The position numbers and the translations under genes are program-made. 64,000 bases of DNA from Acidaminococcus sp. GTDB lineage: Bacteria; Bacillota; Negativicutes; Acidaminococcales; Acidaminococcaceae. Shown in pieces: positions 9,069-17,565 of the stretch. Within the stretch, counting starts at the first letter, position 1. Each line of letters starts with the position of its first letter. The notes under the pieces were generated by a model. The model made no database searches. It was not told the origin of the DNA and saw only the letters and a program-made list of their open reading frames with translations. The stretch covers positions 1 to 64,000 of the forward strand of contig DXYB01000002.1 of the NCBI GenBank assembly GCA_019416065.1. The letters are read 5' to 3'.

Positions 9069-9980
9069 TCAGGAATGCATATAGGCTTGCGCATCCTTAT
9101 AGGTAGGAATTTCATAGCTCAAATCCTTGTGAAAGCGAATCACGCCTCTTCTATGGGCATAGCAGGCTACGTTGACGCCCACGGCGATATCTGCAGTATG
9201 ACGGGCAGAGGATTCAATATGAACTTCCATGGCTACCGTATTGCCCCGCATGCCCTGAGCTCCGATGCCCATTTTATTCAAGCCCTCCTGCAGAGCTTTT
9301 TCCAAGGCCGCTGCTTTAGGATGGGGATGATGGGTTCCCAGCGGACGCAGGTAGGCTTTTTTAGAAAGTACCGCTGCATTTTCCATATTGGTTCCAAGCC
9401 CAACTCCTACGATCAGGGGTGGGCAAGCATTAAGTCCCAAGTCAGAGACTGTGTCAAACACGGCCTTCACAATGGAACCATACCCATCCGACGGCTTATA
9501 CACCCGGGCATTGCCAGGAAGGCAGCAACCGCCACCAGCAAAGTACGTAATAATTTCCAAATCGTCCCGATCCGGTGCAATTTCCCAGTGAATCCAAGGA
9601 ATCCGCTCTCCCGTATTGTCACCGGTATTGCGCTCTTCAAAATAGTTGACCGTATTCTGCCGCAGCGGGACGGAATACGTGGCCTTATGAACCGCTTCCC
9701 GCAACGCTTCTTCCACAATATCCAGATAGGGGAACTTGGCCCCCACGGTCATATAAAAATGCATCAGTCCAGTATCCTGGCAGCAAGGCCGATTCTGCTT
9801 TTTGGCCAGTTCTAGGTTGGTGAAATACGCATCGTACAGCGTTTTTTGCATTTCATCCGTTTCGCTTTCCCGGCACTCCTTTAATTTTTCCAGCACATCA
9901 TCTGGCAGGTGTGTCGCCGCCAGCCCAATGAATTTTTCCATAATTTGCGTCATCGCAATCTTTGCTTCTTCATGCGTCAT
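9069..9980 (-). CDS. Class I fumarase/tartrate dehydratase-type hydratase, alpha subunit
   Basis: This 303-residue Fe-S hydro-lyase alpha subunit has the cysteines of the [4Fe-4S] cluster in CQDTG, GGGCCLPG and NACPPLIVG, the usual three positions. The start at 9980 has GGGGGAG upstream; the open frame extends eight codons further without a better site. It is the first gene of the operon that continues through the beta subunit, citDEF and the PanE-family gene. The upstream region carries the element shared with the LeuCD-like operon and faces a LysR gene. Confidence 0.9.
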   Translation of the reverse strand: MTHEEAKIAMTQIMEKFIGLAATHLPDDVLEKLKECRESETDEMQKTLYDAYFTNLELAKKQNRPCCQDTGLMHFYMTVGAKFPYLDIVEEALREAVHKATYSVPLRQNTVNYFEERNTGDNTGERIPWIHWEIAPDRDDLEIITYFAGGGCCLPGNARVYKPSDGYGSIVKAVFDTVSDLGLNACPPLIVGVGLGTNMENAAVLSKKAYLRPLGTHHPHPKAAALEKALQEGLNKMGIGAQGMRGNTVAMEVHIESSARHTADIAVGVNVACYAHRRGVIRFHKDLSYEIPTYKDAQAYMHS

Positions 9981-10056
9981 AGCAATCTCCCCCCTGCATT
10001 CCATTGTATGTTGTCAACTTGTCTTCTTTGCTTGTAATTATATAGGCCTCTTATCT

Positions 10057-10085
10057 ATTAGTAAAATATTTAATATTGATATTTT
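10057..10085 (-). promoter_or_regulatory. 29-base operator-like element before the fumarase/citDEF operon
   Basis: This element is identical over 29 bases to 15948-15976 and in the same orientation. It contains an imperfect inverted repeat (AAAATAT, nine bases, ATATTTT), the kind of dyad bound by LysR proteins. It lies 77 bases before the hydratase start and 93 bases before the divergent LysR gene. Similarity continues weakly on both sides (CTTCTTT-CTTGT-ATTATATA). Confidence 0.75.
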
Positions 10086-10177
10086 AATAATAAAATTTTA
10101 TGATTTTCTTCCCGTTAGGTTCCGATTTCGCTTATAATATAGACAGTAGAACCATTTGACAGAAAGGACCCATTCTT

Positions 10178-11098
10178 ATGAAATTAATCCAGCTTCGTTA
10201 CTTTATCACGGCTTGTCGTCTAAACAGCATTACCAAAGCGGCCGAAGCCCTGTTTGTCTCCCAGCCCGCCGTTACGGCCTCCATTCATGCACTAGAAAAG
10301 GAATTGGGCGTTTCCCTGCTGTATCGAAGTAAAAAAGCGGTCATGCCCACAGAGGCTGGAGAGTTGTTGCTGCGCCGCAGCCAGGATATTCTCCAGAACA
10401 TGGATGATCTGACGGAAGAATTTGCTTCGTTGCGGCAAAAGCACACCAGTATCTCCGTGGGCATACCACCCATGATCGGCTACTTCTTATTTCCCAAAAT
10501 TTTTTCCCAGTTTATCACCAAATATCCCCAAATCAAATTTGTGATCCAGGAAGCAGGGTCGGAAAACGCCAAACAGCTGGTGAAAGATGGAAAACTGGAT
10601 CTGGCGCTGATTACCATGGGAGATGTAACACCCCCTGCTCTCACCAGCCAGATTATTGGCACCACAGAGCTTTTTTACTGCGTGGGACAACAGCATCCTC
10701 TGGCAGGCCGCAATCAGATTGCTTTTAAAGAAATTGGAAATGATCCCCTGATTCTATTCTCCAGTGGCTATTTTCACCGCCTGCTGCTGGAAAAACGGTT
10801 CGCAGAAAATCACTTGACTCCCAATATTCTTTTTCATTCTAATCAGCTGATGACCATCAAAGGCTTTGTCGCCAATAATTTAGCGGGCGCATTCCTGCTC
10901 CCGCAAGTCATCACGCCCGCTGATCCTATTGTAAAACTTTCCATCAATGATCCTATGTCCATCCACATTTGCGTAATCTGGCGAAAGGACTCGTTTCTTT
11001 CCAAAGAAGTGAGCCAGTTCATTGCCTTTACGCGTCGCTTGGTTTCAAACAAGCAGGTCCATAAACCCGGTAAAAGCCAAAAGGACAATGAGGAGTAA
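10178..11098 (+). CDS. LysR-family regulator of the adjacent organic-acid operons
   Basis: This 306-residue protein has the LysR winged helix-turn-helix at the N-terminus (LIQLRYFITACRLNSITKAA, then LFVSQPAVTASIHALEKELG) and a periplasmic-binding-type effector domain from about residue 90. AAGGA precedes the ATG. It is transcribed away from the fumarase/citDEF operon, and the intergenic region holds the shared 29-base element. Its last 54 bases overlap the 3' end of the convergent permease gene. It probably responds to an organic acid intermediate and controls both flanking operons; this is inferred from the shared element. Confidence 0.9.
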   Translation: MKLIQLRYFITACRLNSITKAAEALFVSQPAVTASIHALEKELGVSLLYRSKKAVMPTEAGELLLRRSQDILQNMDDLTEEFASLRQKHTSISVGIPPMIGYFLFPKIFSQFITKYPQIKFVIQEAGSENAKQLVKDGKLDLALITMGDVTPPALTSQIIGTTELFYCVGQQHPLAGRNQIAFKEIGNDPLILFSSGYFHRLLLEKRFAENHLTPNILFHSNQLMTIKGFVANNLAGAFLLPQVITPADPIVKLSINDPMSIHICVIWRKDSFLSKEVSQFIAFTRRLVSNKQVHKPGKSQKDNEE

Positions 11099-12301
11099 CG
11101 CGCCTGCAGAAACAGCGAACAATTTGGCAAAAAGATAGGATTCTTTGTCTGCCGATATTCCGTTTTCTTCTGAGGAGGCTGCCAAGATCAGGGCTCCGCC
11201 GGTAGATGCCGGAGAAAGGCCTGCATAGGCAGCGCACACGCTGATCATGCTGATTAATACATCGGGACTGACCTGTCCTCCCATATTTTTAACCAGGCCG
11301 CTGACCATGGGAATCATGGTGGGGAAAACCACGCCCGTCGCTGAGGAAAACCAGGACATAATGCCCGCCATGGCACCAATGATGGCAGGGGCCGTCCGGG
11401 GCGTCATAATGGCACTGAGGCCGTTAACCAAAAGAGCAATCCCTCCAGCTTTCACTACCAGCTGCATTAAAATGCCCACCCCGGTGATCATTAAAAGCGT
11501 CCCCCAGGGAACCTTGGCTATGACCTTCTTTTCATTGGCTGTCCCCAGAAGGATCAATAAAGAACTAACGGAAAAACCGATTAATCCCACATTCCGCCGC
11601 CACCCTAGCACGGTAACGACTAAGACCGCAAATCCAATCAGTGTCAGGAGCTGCGGTTTGGTAAAGGCGGGAAGAACTAATTTTTCCTCTGTAAAACTGC
11701 TTTTTACCTTATACCCTTTAAACAGGATAAAGACGAAAAGGGATTCCAGAATACTGACCACCAAAGCGATTTTTAATAAAGGTAGTGAAAATTGATTGTA
11801 TCCCTGAGGCAACGCATAGGAAGCGATAACGCTGCAGTCCGTGGTGATGGGGGTAAATCTACCAAAAAAGATTCCTATTTCCCCGATCACGCACATCATT
11901 ATGGGATTGTAGCCGGTTGCCGTTCCAAAGGGGGCCGCAATGGCGCAGACAATACCAAGCGAAGGGATACTGCCCGGCCCAGCCCCGGAAATCACCGCAC
12001 CAATCAGCCAGATCATAATGGGTGCCAGCCATTTTTTATGACCGATCAAGGCCGTGCATTTCTGCGCAAAAAGGCTCACGGAGCCATTGACTTCTGCAAT
12101 GCTGCAAAGCAGGGTAATCCCCAGCAGCATGATAAATAAGTTTGAACTAAAACCCTTGATAATTTCCCCATCTTTTACGCCCAGGACTAGCCCGAATAGC
12201 ACCGCCACAAAGATGGACAAAATGCCCAGATTGACTTTTTTCCAAAACCCGATGGCAATCACTGCGGCCAGTAGAAGTAAAGAAACACCTGCCAGACTCA
12301 T
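11045..12301 (-). CDS. Dicarboxylate permease, MatC/SLC13-like
   Basis: This 418-residue protein has about 11-12 hydrophobic segments and resembles the MatC_N/ion-transporter superfamily, with internal duplicated halves and hairpin motifs such as GAGPGSIPSLGIV and GLSPASTGGALI. It would import a dicarboxylate such as malate, malonate or a methylated analogue across the inner membrane. The ATG at 12301 follows GGGGAG; a GTG directly before it is less likely. It is the last gene of the LeuCD-like operon and its 3' end overlaps the convergent LysR gene. Confidence 0.82.
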   Translation of the reverse strand: MSLAGVSLLLLAAVIAIGFWKKVNLGILSIFVAVLFGLVLGVKDGEIIKGFSSNLFIMLLGITLLCSIAEVNGSVSLFAQKCTALIGHKKWLAPIMIWLIGAVISGAGPGSIPSLGIVCAIAAPFGTATGYNPIMMCVIGEIGIFFGRFTPITTDCSVIASYALPQGYNQFSLPLLKIALVVSILESLFVFILFKGYKVKSSFTEEKLVLPAFTKPQLLTLIGFAVLVVTVLGWRRNVGLIGFSVSSLLILLGTANEKKVIAKVPWGTLLMITGVGILMQLVVKAGGIALLVNGLSAIMTPRTAPAIIGAMAGIMSWFSSATGVVFPTMIPMVSGLVKNMGGQVSPDVLISMISVCAAYAGLSPASTGGALILAASSEENGISADKESYLFAKLFAVSAGALLLIVLLAFTGFMDLLV

Positions 12302-12325
12302 CACGCTACTCCCCTTTCTGCTTGT

Positions 12326-12718
12326 TTATTTACTCGGTTCGGAAAGCTGGGCAAAAACTTCTGCTGCGGGAATCAAAGACGTTACCCCACAGGCGAAAAA
12401 GACTAGCCGCAACACATCGGCCACTTCTTCCAACGTCGCACCTGCTTTTATAGCTGCGGCACTGTGCGCCTTGATGGTTGTCGTGGCCCCTTGGGAAGCC
12501 CCCAATGCCAGCATGATAAGTTCTACTACTTTGCGAGGCAGCGTAAAGTCATCGTTGTATCCCAGGCGGTAGCCCGTCACAAAGGCCTTCATCAGCGCCG
12601 GGTTATTGGCCAGCCGCTCCTGAAAAGGTGCGATATTCCCCTGCCGCATGGCTTTCAGTTCTTCCATATAGGGTTTTACTTCAGCAAGGACCTTTTGATC
12701 GGTTTCTTTGAGTTCCAT
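12326..12718 (-). CDS. Carboxymuconolactone decarboxylase (AhpD-like) family protein
   Basis: This 130-residue protein has the CMD fold signature: an N-terminal helix, VELIMLALGASQGA and the IKAHSAAAIKAGATLEEV helix. The CxxC redox pair of AhpD-type members is absent: the usual cysteines before the histidine are replaced in ATTTIKAH. So it is unlikely to be a thiol peroxidase partner and may be a CMD-type hydrolase/decarboxylase or an accessory protein. It lies between the carboxyltransferase-like gene and the permease in the same operon. Confidence 0.8.
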   Translation of the reverse strand: MELKETDQKVLAEVKPYMEELKAMRQGNIAPFQERLANNPALMKAFVTGYRLGYNDDFTLPRKVVELIMLALGASQGATTTIKAHSAAAIKAGATLEEVADVLRLVFFACGVTSLIPAAEVFAQLSEPSK

Positions 12719-12735
12719 GGTATTTCATCCTTTCT

Positions 12736-14088
12736 TTACACAACCGCATATTTTTTCTTCAGAAATTCTCGGGCCGTTTCCCCAAAAAGAGCGTAGGTGA
12801 TACAATCTTCCTCATTGTGGGCCAGTGACCCGATTTCTTGTCGGACTTTTTCCCAGCCTGGTTCCAGTAAATCAGCAGGACGACAAGTGATCCGTTGTTT
12901 GTTTTTGCCAATTTTCTGATATAATTCCGGAGCAATAGGTCCCGGTACTTTGCCATACAACCCCTGGATATAGTTCATGGTTTCTTTGGGCATCATCTGA
13001 TACCGTTTTTGCATCAATACATTAAGTGTAGCCTGCGCGCCTACAATTTGCGAAAAAGGGGTTGCCAGGGGAGGATACCCCAAGTCTTTCCGCACCTTAA
13101 TTGCCTCCTGAAGCACCGCTTCCAGGCGATCGGCCATCCCCATTTGTTTCAGCTGGTTTTCCAGATTAGACAGCATGCCGCCAGGAATCTGGTGGCGCAA
13201 TACCCCTATATCCACACCAGTAAACTGGCTGCGATAGGCTTGGTATTTAGGCTGCAGCGTTTGAAAATACGCACTGATTTCCGCCAAAAGGGATAAGTCC
13301 ATTTGAGGAGCACGGGAGGAGCCCTGTAGGGCTACCAGCATACTTTCCGCCGCCGGATGACTGATACCCATTGCCATAGAGGCTACATCCACATCCAATA
13401 CATCCACCCCAGCTTTTACCGCTTCCCAGTAGGCCAAATCGGCCATGCCGCCGGTGCAATGGCACTGCAGGTGCACAGGAACGTGCACTGCTTTTTTGAC
13501 AGCAGCAATCAGCTGATATGCAGCCACCGGGTCCATAATGCCGGCCGTATCCTCTATATGAATTGCCTCCGCTCCCATGCTTTCATAAGTGCGGGCGATT
13601 TCTACATAGGCATCCAGATTATGAACAGGACTTTTGGTATAAATAATATTGGCTTCAATGCGTTTCCCGGCTTTTTTCACAGCTTTAAAAACCGTTTCGC
13701 AGTTGCGGGTATCATTGAGCCCGTCAAAAGTCAGGAAAATATCAATACCCGCGTTGGCAGCAGCTGCAATAAAATGTTCCACCACATCATCCGGATACTG
13801 AAGATAGCCCACCAAATTCTGTCCCCGCAAAAACATGCGCAGCGGGGTACGGGTGACGATCTTTTTGATGGCGCGAATTCGTTCCCAAGGATCTTCTTGC
13901 AAGAAACGAATACAGGTATCAAACGTAGCGCCGCCCCACATTTCTATGGAATCATAGCCTGCCGCATCCATTTCCTCCAGAATGGGAAACATATCCGCCG
14001 TACGCATACGCGTCGCAATGAGGGACTGTTGTCCGTCCCGCAGTTCTACGCTGGCAAATTTGACAGGAGTACAATCTGTCCGTACCAT
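12736..14088 (-). CDS. Carboxyltransferase-like protein (PycB/OadA family) with altered active site
   Basis: This 450-residue protein aligns with the carboxyltransferase domain of pyruvate carboxylase and oxaloacetate decarboxylase alpha, but has no biotin carrier domain. It keeps the R17-D18-x-x-Q21 motif and FLRGQNLVGY. Against the pyc gene of the same window, the metal-bridging lysine of IKDMAG is E179 (HIEDTAG), the first histidine of HxH is Q208 (HLQCH) and the threonine of GTSQP is I242 (GISHP). In characterised carboxyltransferases the lysine is carboxylated and binds zinc with Asp and two His, and the threonine takes part in proton transfer. The protein therefore probably does a different reaction on a related 2-oxoacid. 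It lies nine bases after the leuD-like gene. Confidence 0.85.
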   Translation of the reverse strand: MVRTDCTPVKFASVELRDGQQSLIATRMRTADMFPILEEMDAAGYDSIEMWGGATFDTCIRFLQEDPWERIRAIKKIVTRTPLRMFLRGQNLVGYLQYPDDVVEHFIAAAANAGIDIFLTFDGLNDTRNCETVFKAVKKAGKRIEANIIYTKSPVHNLDAYVEIARTYESMGAEAIHIEDTAGIMDPVAAYQLIAAVKKAVHVPVHLQCHCTGGMADLAYWEAVKAGVDVLDVDVASMAMGISHPAAESMLVALQGSSRAPQMDLSLLAEISAYFQTLQPKYQAYRSQFTGVDIGVLRHQIPGGMLSNLENQLKQMGMADRLEAVLQEAIKVRKDLGYPPLATPFSQIVGAQATLNVLMQKRYQMMPKETMNYIQGLYGKVPGPIAPELYQKIGKNKQRITCRPADLLEPGWEKVRQEIGSLAHNEEDCITYALFGETAREFLKKKYAVV

Positions 14089-14097
14089 GCAGCCTCA

Positions 14098-14610
14098 CTA
14101 TCCTTCCTGCTGTGCTTGCAGCTGTTTTCGGATCATCGGTTTTATGCCTCCATTGGCAAGAATATTCCAGATATATTCGGAAAACGGTACGGCTTGGAGA
14201 CTTTTGCCAGTGGTTTCGTTGCGGATTTCCCCGCTTGCTAGATCCACGGATGCCTGCTCTCCTTCCTGAAAGAGGGCATGGACGCCTTTGCAAATAATCA
14301 CGGGCAGTCCCAGATTAATGGCATTGCGGTAAAAAATACGGCCGAAAGATTCTGCAATCACGGCGCTCACGCCAATACCTTTTAAGGTGATGGCCGCATG
14401 TTCCCGAGAGGATCCGCAACCAAAGTTTGTATCCGCAATCAGCAGGCTGCCAGGCACAAAGTTTTTGGCAAAGTTCGGATCATACCCCGCCAGCGCGTAT
14501 TTGGCCACATCCTCCGGATCCGTATATTGCACATAGATACCAGGATAAATCTGATCCGTGTCAATATTTTTTCCCAGCACATACGTTTTGCCAGTGATGA
14601 TCTTATCCAT
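14098..14610 (-). CDS. leuD: Aconitase-family small subunit (LeuD-like)
   Basis: This 170-residue swivel domain of an isopropylmalate isomerase-type hydro-lyase has the NIDTDQIYPG start and the FGCGSSREHA motif. The ATG at 14610 follows AAAGGG and overlaps the large-subunit stop in ATGGATAA, the same arrangement as citE/citF. No leuA or leuB is present, and the neighbours handle organic acids, so leucine synthesis is not the obvious role. Related LeuCD pairs act on 2-methylmalate/citraconate, dimethylmaleate or homoaconitate. Confidence 0.85.
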   Translation of the reverse strand: MDKIITGKTYVLGKNIDTDQIYPGIYVQYTDPEDVAKYALAGYDPNFAKNFVPGSLLIADTNFGCGSSREHAAITLKGIGVSAVIAESFGRIFYRNAINLGLPVIICKGVHALFQEGEQASVDLASGEIRNETTGKSLQAVPFSEYIWNILANGGIKPMIRKQLQAQQEG

Positions 14611-15874
14611 TTTGTACCCTTTCTCCGTCCTCAAGGTCCGGGGCTGTAATTTTCCCTAACAAAGCACTTTTGGCCACCGCTAATGGGGAAGCTAAATAAA
14701 TCTTTCCGGAAACAGCGCCCATCCGTCCCGGGAAATTGCGGTTGGTAGAGCTGATGCACACTTCTCCGTCTCCCAGCATTCCCTGGTGAATACCGCAGCA
14801 GGCTCCGCAGCCTGCCGGCACCAGTGTGGCACCGGCTTCCATAAGATCTTGGATGTAGCCCTTCGCAAGGCACTCTGTCAGCACTTCTTTGGAGGCAGGG
14901 GCCAGAATCATCCGGACGCACGCATGGATTTTCTTTCCTTTCAGCAGTTTGGCCGCCCTGGCAATATCTTCCACACGTCCTCCCGTGCAAGATCCCAGAT
15001 AGGCCTGCTGGATTTTCACGTCCTGGATCTGGGACAGCGGGACCACATTATCCACACTGCTGGGTGCCGCGGCCTGGGGTTCTATCTGCCCCACATCAAA
15101 TGTCAGGTCCTGCGCATAATGAAAATCCGGATCCGTATGATAAATGGTATAGGGTTTTGTGGCATGCTTTTGCAGGTAGGCTTCCGTAATATCATCGGGC
15201 TGAATATAGCAGCATTTAGCTCCCATTTCGGTAGTCATGTTGCATAGGCACATTCTCTCAGAAATACTCAGGGCATGCACCGCAGGCCCCGCAAATTCCA
15301 CGCCCTTATACACCGCATAATCCGCTTTAAGCTTGCCGATGATGTACAGGATAATATCTTTTGCAAACACATTGGCCGGCAATTGCCCTGTCAGATTGAT
15401 ACGGATGATTTCCGGCACCATGAACCACAACTTGCCAGTAATCATAGCGGTCGCCAAATCAGTAGCGCCCACCCCTGTACTAAAGGCACCAAAAGCCCCA
15501 TGGGTTGGCGTGTGGGAATCGGTTACAATAATAATCTCTCCCGGTCTGGAAAAGCCTTTTTCTGCTAAAACCTGATGGCACACACCCCGGTCCACTTCCA
15601 TTAAATGAACAATTCCCTGCTCCTGGCAAAAAGCCCGAAATTGTTGGTGATTATTGGCCTGCATAGTTGTAGCGCAAGGCGCATAATGGTCAAAAAACAT
15701 GACAATGCGATCCGGGTCATAAACCTTTTTCCCGCCCATTTCATAAAAAGAGCGTACCGTTTGCAGATACACATCATTGATTCCGGCCACATCCACTTGA
15801 CAATTGACAATCTGTCCGGTGGAAACCGTGGAAACGCCTGCTTTTTCCGCTAAAATTTTTTCAAGAGCATGCAT
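14603..15874 (-). CDS. leuC: Aconitase-family large subunit (LeuC-like)
   Basis: This 423-residue [4Fe-4S] hydro-lyase subunit has the cluster cysteines in GSCTGGR (near residue 300) and PAGCGACCG, plus the DSHTPTHGAFG signature. Its length matches the short bacterial/archaeal LeuC-type enzymes of about 420 residues rather than the 465-residue type of proteobacteria. It opens the operon that continues with the small subunit, the altered carboxyltransferase-like protein, a CMD protein and a permease. GAGGGGGAG precedes the start. The 29-base element shared with the fumarase/citDEF operon lies 74 bases upstream. The substrate is unknown. Confidence 0.87.
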   Translation of the reverse strand: MHALEKILAEKAGVSTVSTGQIVNCQVDVAGINDVYLQTVRSFYEMGGKKVYDPDRIVMFFDHYAPCATTMQANNHQQFRAFCQEQGIVHLMEVDRGVCHQVLAEKGFSRPGEIIIVTDSHTPTHGAFGAFSTGVGATDLATAMITGKLWFMVPEIIRINLTGQLPANVFAKDIILYIIGKLKADYAVYKGVEFAGPAVHALSISERMCLCNMTTEMGAKCCYIQPDDITEAYLQKHATKPYTIYHTDPDFHYAQDLTFDVGQIEPQAAAPSSVDNVVPLSQIQDVKIQQAYLGSCTGGRVEDIARAAKLLKGKKIHACVRMILAPASKEVLTECLAKGYIQDLMEAGATLVPAGCGACCGIHQGMLGDGEVCISSTNRNFPGRMGAVSGKIYLASPLAVAKSALLGKITAPDLEDGERVQNG

Positions 15875-15947
15875 GATGACTCCCCCTCTGGTGCAAGTTC
15901 CGTTTGTCTGTTCCTTCTTTACTTGTGATTATATAAGGTACTGATTT

Positions 15948-15976
15948 ATTAGTAAAATATTTAATATTGATATTTT
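15948..15976 (-). promoter_or_regulatory. 29-base operator-like element before the LeuCD-like operon
   Basis: This element is identical to 10057-10085 and sits at nearly the same distance (74 versus 77 bases) from the first start codon of its operon. It contains the same AAAATAT...ATATTTT dyad. Confidence 0.75.
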
Positions 15977-16000
15977 GATAAATTAAATTTATGCTATAAC

Positions 16001-16041
16001 TAAAAAAGATCCCCCCTGCACAAAAACGTGCAGGGGGGATT
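16001..16041 (-). terminator. Strong intrinsic terminator of metY
   Basis: A 13-base perfect stem, ATCCCCCCTGCAC/GTGCAGGGGGGAT, encloses a six-base loop and is followed on the minus strand by TTTTTT. Confidence 0.9.
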
Positions 16042-16050
16042 TCTCGTTTT

Positions 16051-17349
16051 TTACGTATCCAGGGAGGCAAAAGCCTGTTTTAGATCGTCAATAATGTCAT
16101 CAATATGTTCCGTACCGATAGAAAGACGAATGGTAGAAGGGGTAATCCCAGAAGCCAGCAGTTCTTCTTCGTTCATCTGGGAATGGGTGGTCGATGCTGG
16201 ATGAATCACCAGGCTCTTCACATCCGCTACATTGGCCAAAAGGGAAAAGATCTGCAGATGATCAATAAATTTCTGGGCTGCTGCCGCACCGCCTTTGATT
16301 TCAAAAGTAAAAATGGAAATTCCGCCATGGGGGAAATATTTAGTATACAAAGCGTGATCGGGATGGTTAGATAAAGCTGGGTGGTTGACCTTTGCTACGT
16401 GAGGATCCTTCGTCAAAAAGTCCACCACTTGCAGGGCATTTTGTACGTGGCGTTCTACCCGCAAGGATAAAGTTTCCAGACCCTGAAGTAGCAAAAATGC
16501 ATTGAGGGGAGCTAAGGTTGCCCCCGTATCCCGCAACAACAGTGCCCGCAGGTAAACGGCAAATGCAGCAGGCCCTACATCTTTCGCAAATGACAAGCCA
16601 TGATAGCTGGCATTGGGCTCTACCAACCAGGGGAAGCGCCCGGATGCTCCCCAATCAAACTTACCACTATCCACCACGACGCCGCCCAAGGTGGTGCCAT
16701 GGCCGCCAATAAATTTCGTAGCAGAATGAATAACCACATCGGCACCATATTCAAAGGGACGAAGCAAGTACGGCGTAGCAAAAGTAGAATCTACCAGCAA
16801 AGGGATTTTATGGGCGTGAGCTACCTTGGCTACCGCTTCAATATCAATGAGATTAGCATTAGGATTACCCACAGACTCGATATAGATAACCTGGGTATTA
16901 TCCTGCACCGCGTCTTCAAATGCCTGGGGTCCTTTTTCCGGATCTACAAAGGTCGTGGTCACACCAAAATCCGGCAACGTATGTTCAAAAAAATTATACG
17001 TACCGCCATAAATCGTAGTAGCAGCTACAATATGTTGTCCCGCATGGACAAGTCCCTGCACTGCCGCTGTTACCGCAGCCGCGCCACTGGCAAATGCCAA
17101 AGCCGCTACACCGCCTTCCAGGGCGGCCATCCGTTTTTCAAAAACGTCTTCCGTCGGATTGGTCAAACGTCCGTAAATATTGCCCGCATCTTTTAAGCCA
17201 AACCGATCTGCTGCGTGTTGGCTGTTGCGGAACACGTAGCTGGTAGTTTGGTAAATGGGAACCGCCCGGGCGTCCGTAGCAGGATCCGGTGATTCCTGTC
17301 CTACATGCAATTGTAACGTTTCAAAATGATATTTTTTAGCCTCTCCCAT
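16051..17349 (-). CDS. metY: O-acetylhomoserine sulfhydrylase
   Basis: This 432-residue PLP enzyme of the Cys/Met metabolism family makes homocysteine from O-acetylhomoserine and sulfide. It has YQTTSYVF near the start, [18 protein letters not shown] and the PLP lysine in [10 protein letters not shown]. The long insertions ([25 protein letters not shown]) are typical of MetY rather than MetB/MetC. GAGGAGG precedes the ATG. It is a single-gene unit between a consensus promoter and a strong terminator. No SAM riboswitch is seen in the roughly 58-base leader. Confidence 0.94.
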   Translation of the reverse strand: MGEAKKYHFETLQLHVGQESPDPATDARAVPIYQTTSYVFRNSQHAADRFGLKDAGNIYGRLTNPTEDVFEKRMAALEGGVAALAFASGAAAVTAAVQGLVHAGQHIVAATTIYGGTYNFFEHTLPDFGVTTTFVDPEKGPQAFEDAVQDNTQVIYIESVGNPNANLIDIEAVAKVAHAHKIPLLVDSTFATPYLLRPFEYGADVVIHSATKFIGGHGTTLGGVVVDSGKFDWGASGRFPWLVEPNASYHGLSFAKDVGPAAFAVYLRALLLRDTGATLAPLNAFLLLQGLETLSLRVERHVQNALQVVDFLTKDPHVAKVNHPALSNHPDHALYTKYFPHGGISIFTFEIKGGAAAAQKFIDHLQIFSLLANVADVKSLVIHPASTTHSQMNEEELLASGITPSTIRLSIGTEHIDDIIDDLKQAFASLDT

Positions 17350-17413
17350 ACTTATGGCCTCCTCATACGTTTTTTATCCCGTTCCTAATTCCTTGTATTT
17401 TAGTATGGTTTAC

Positions 17414-17442
17414 ATTATAAGAAAGGATAGGTGGCTTGTCAA
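17414..17442 (-). promoter_or_regulatory. Consensus sigma-70 promoter of metY
   Basis: On the minus strand a perfect TTGACA is followed by 17 bases and a perfect TATAAT, placing the transcript start about 58 bases before the metY ATG. Confidence 0.85.
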
Positions 17443-17508
17443 CATTTTTTGTACAATATTTTTATTCTTCAACTAAAGCAGACACCTTCTTACACATTTT
17501 TAGTACGC

Positions 17509-17543
17509 AAAAAGGAGACAGCCTCTCTTACAGCCATCTCCTT
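17509..17543 (-). terminator. Terminator of the YjiH-type gene
   Basis: On the minus strand AGGAGA pairs with TCTCCT across an 18-base loop and runs into TTTTTG. Confidence 0.65.
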
Positions 17544-17565
17544 GGACAATCTGGATCGTATTTAG

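Noticed and set aside
8865..9815. 316-residue open frame antisense to the hydratase genes
   Set aside because: Covers parts of two well supported genes on the other strand and shows no protein-family features.
17350..17413. SAM riboswitch before metY
   Set aside because: The leader is only about 58 bases, too short for SAM-I, and has no conserved core sequence.
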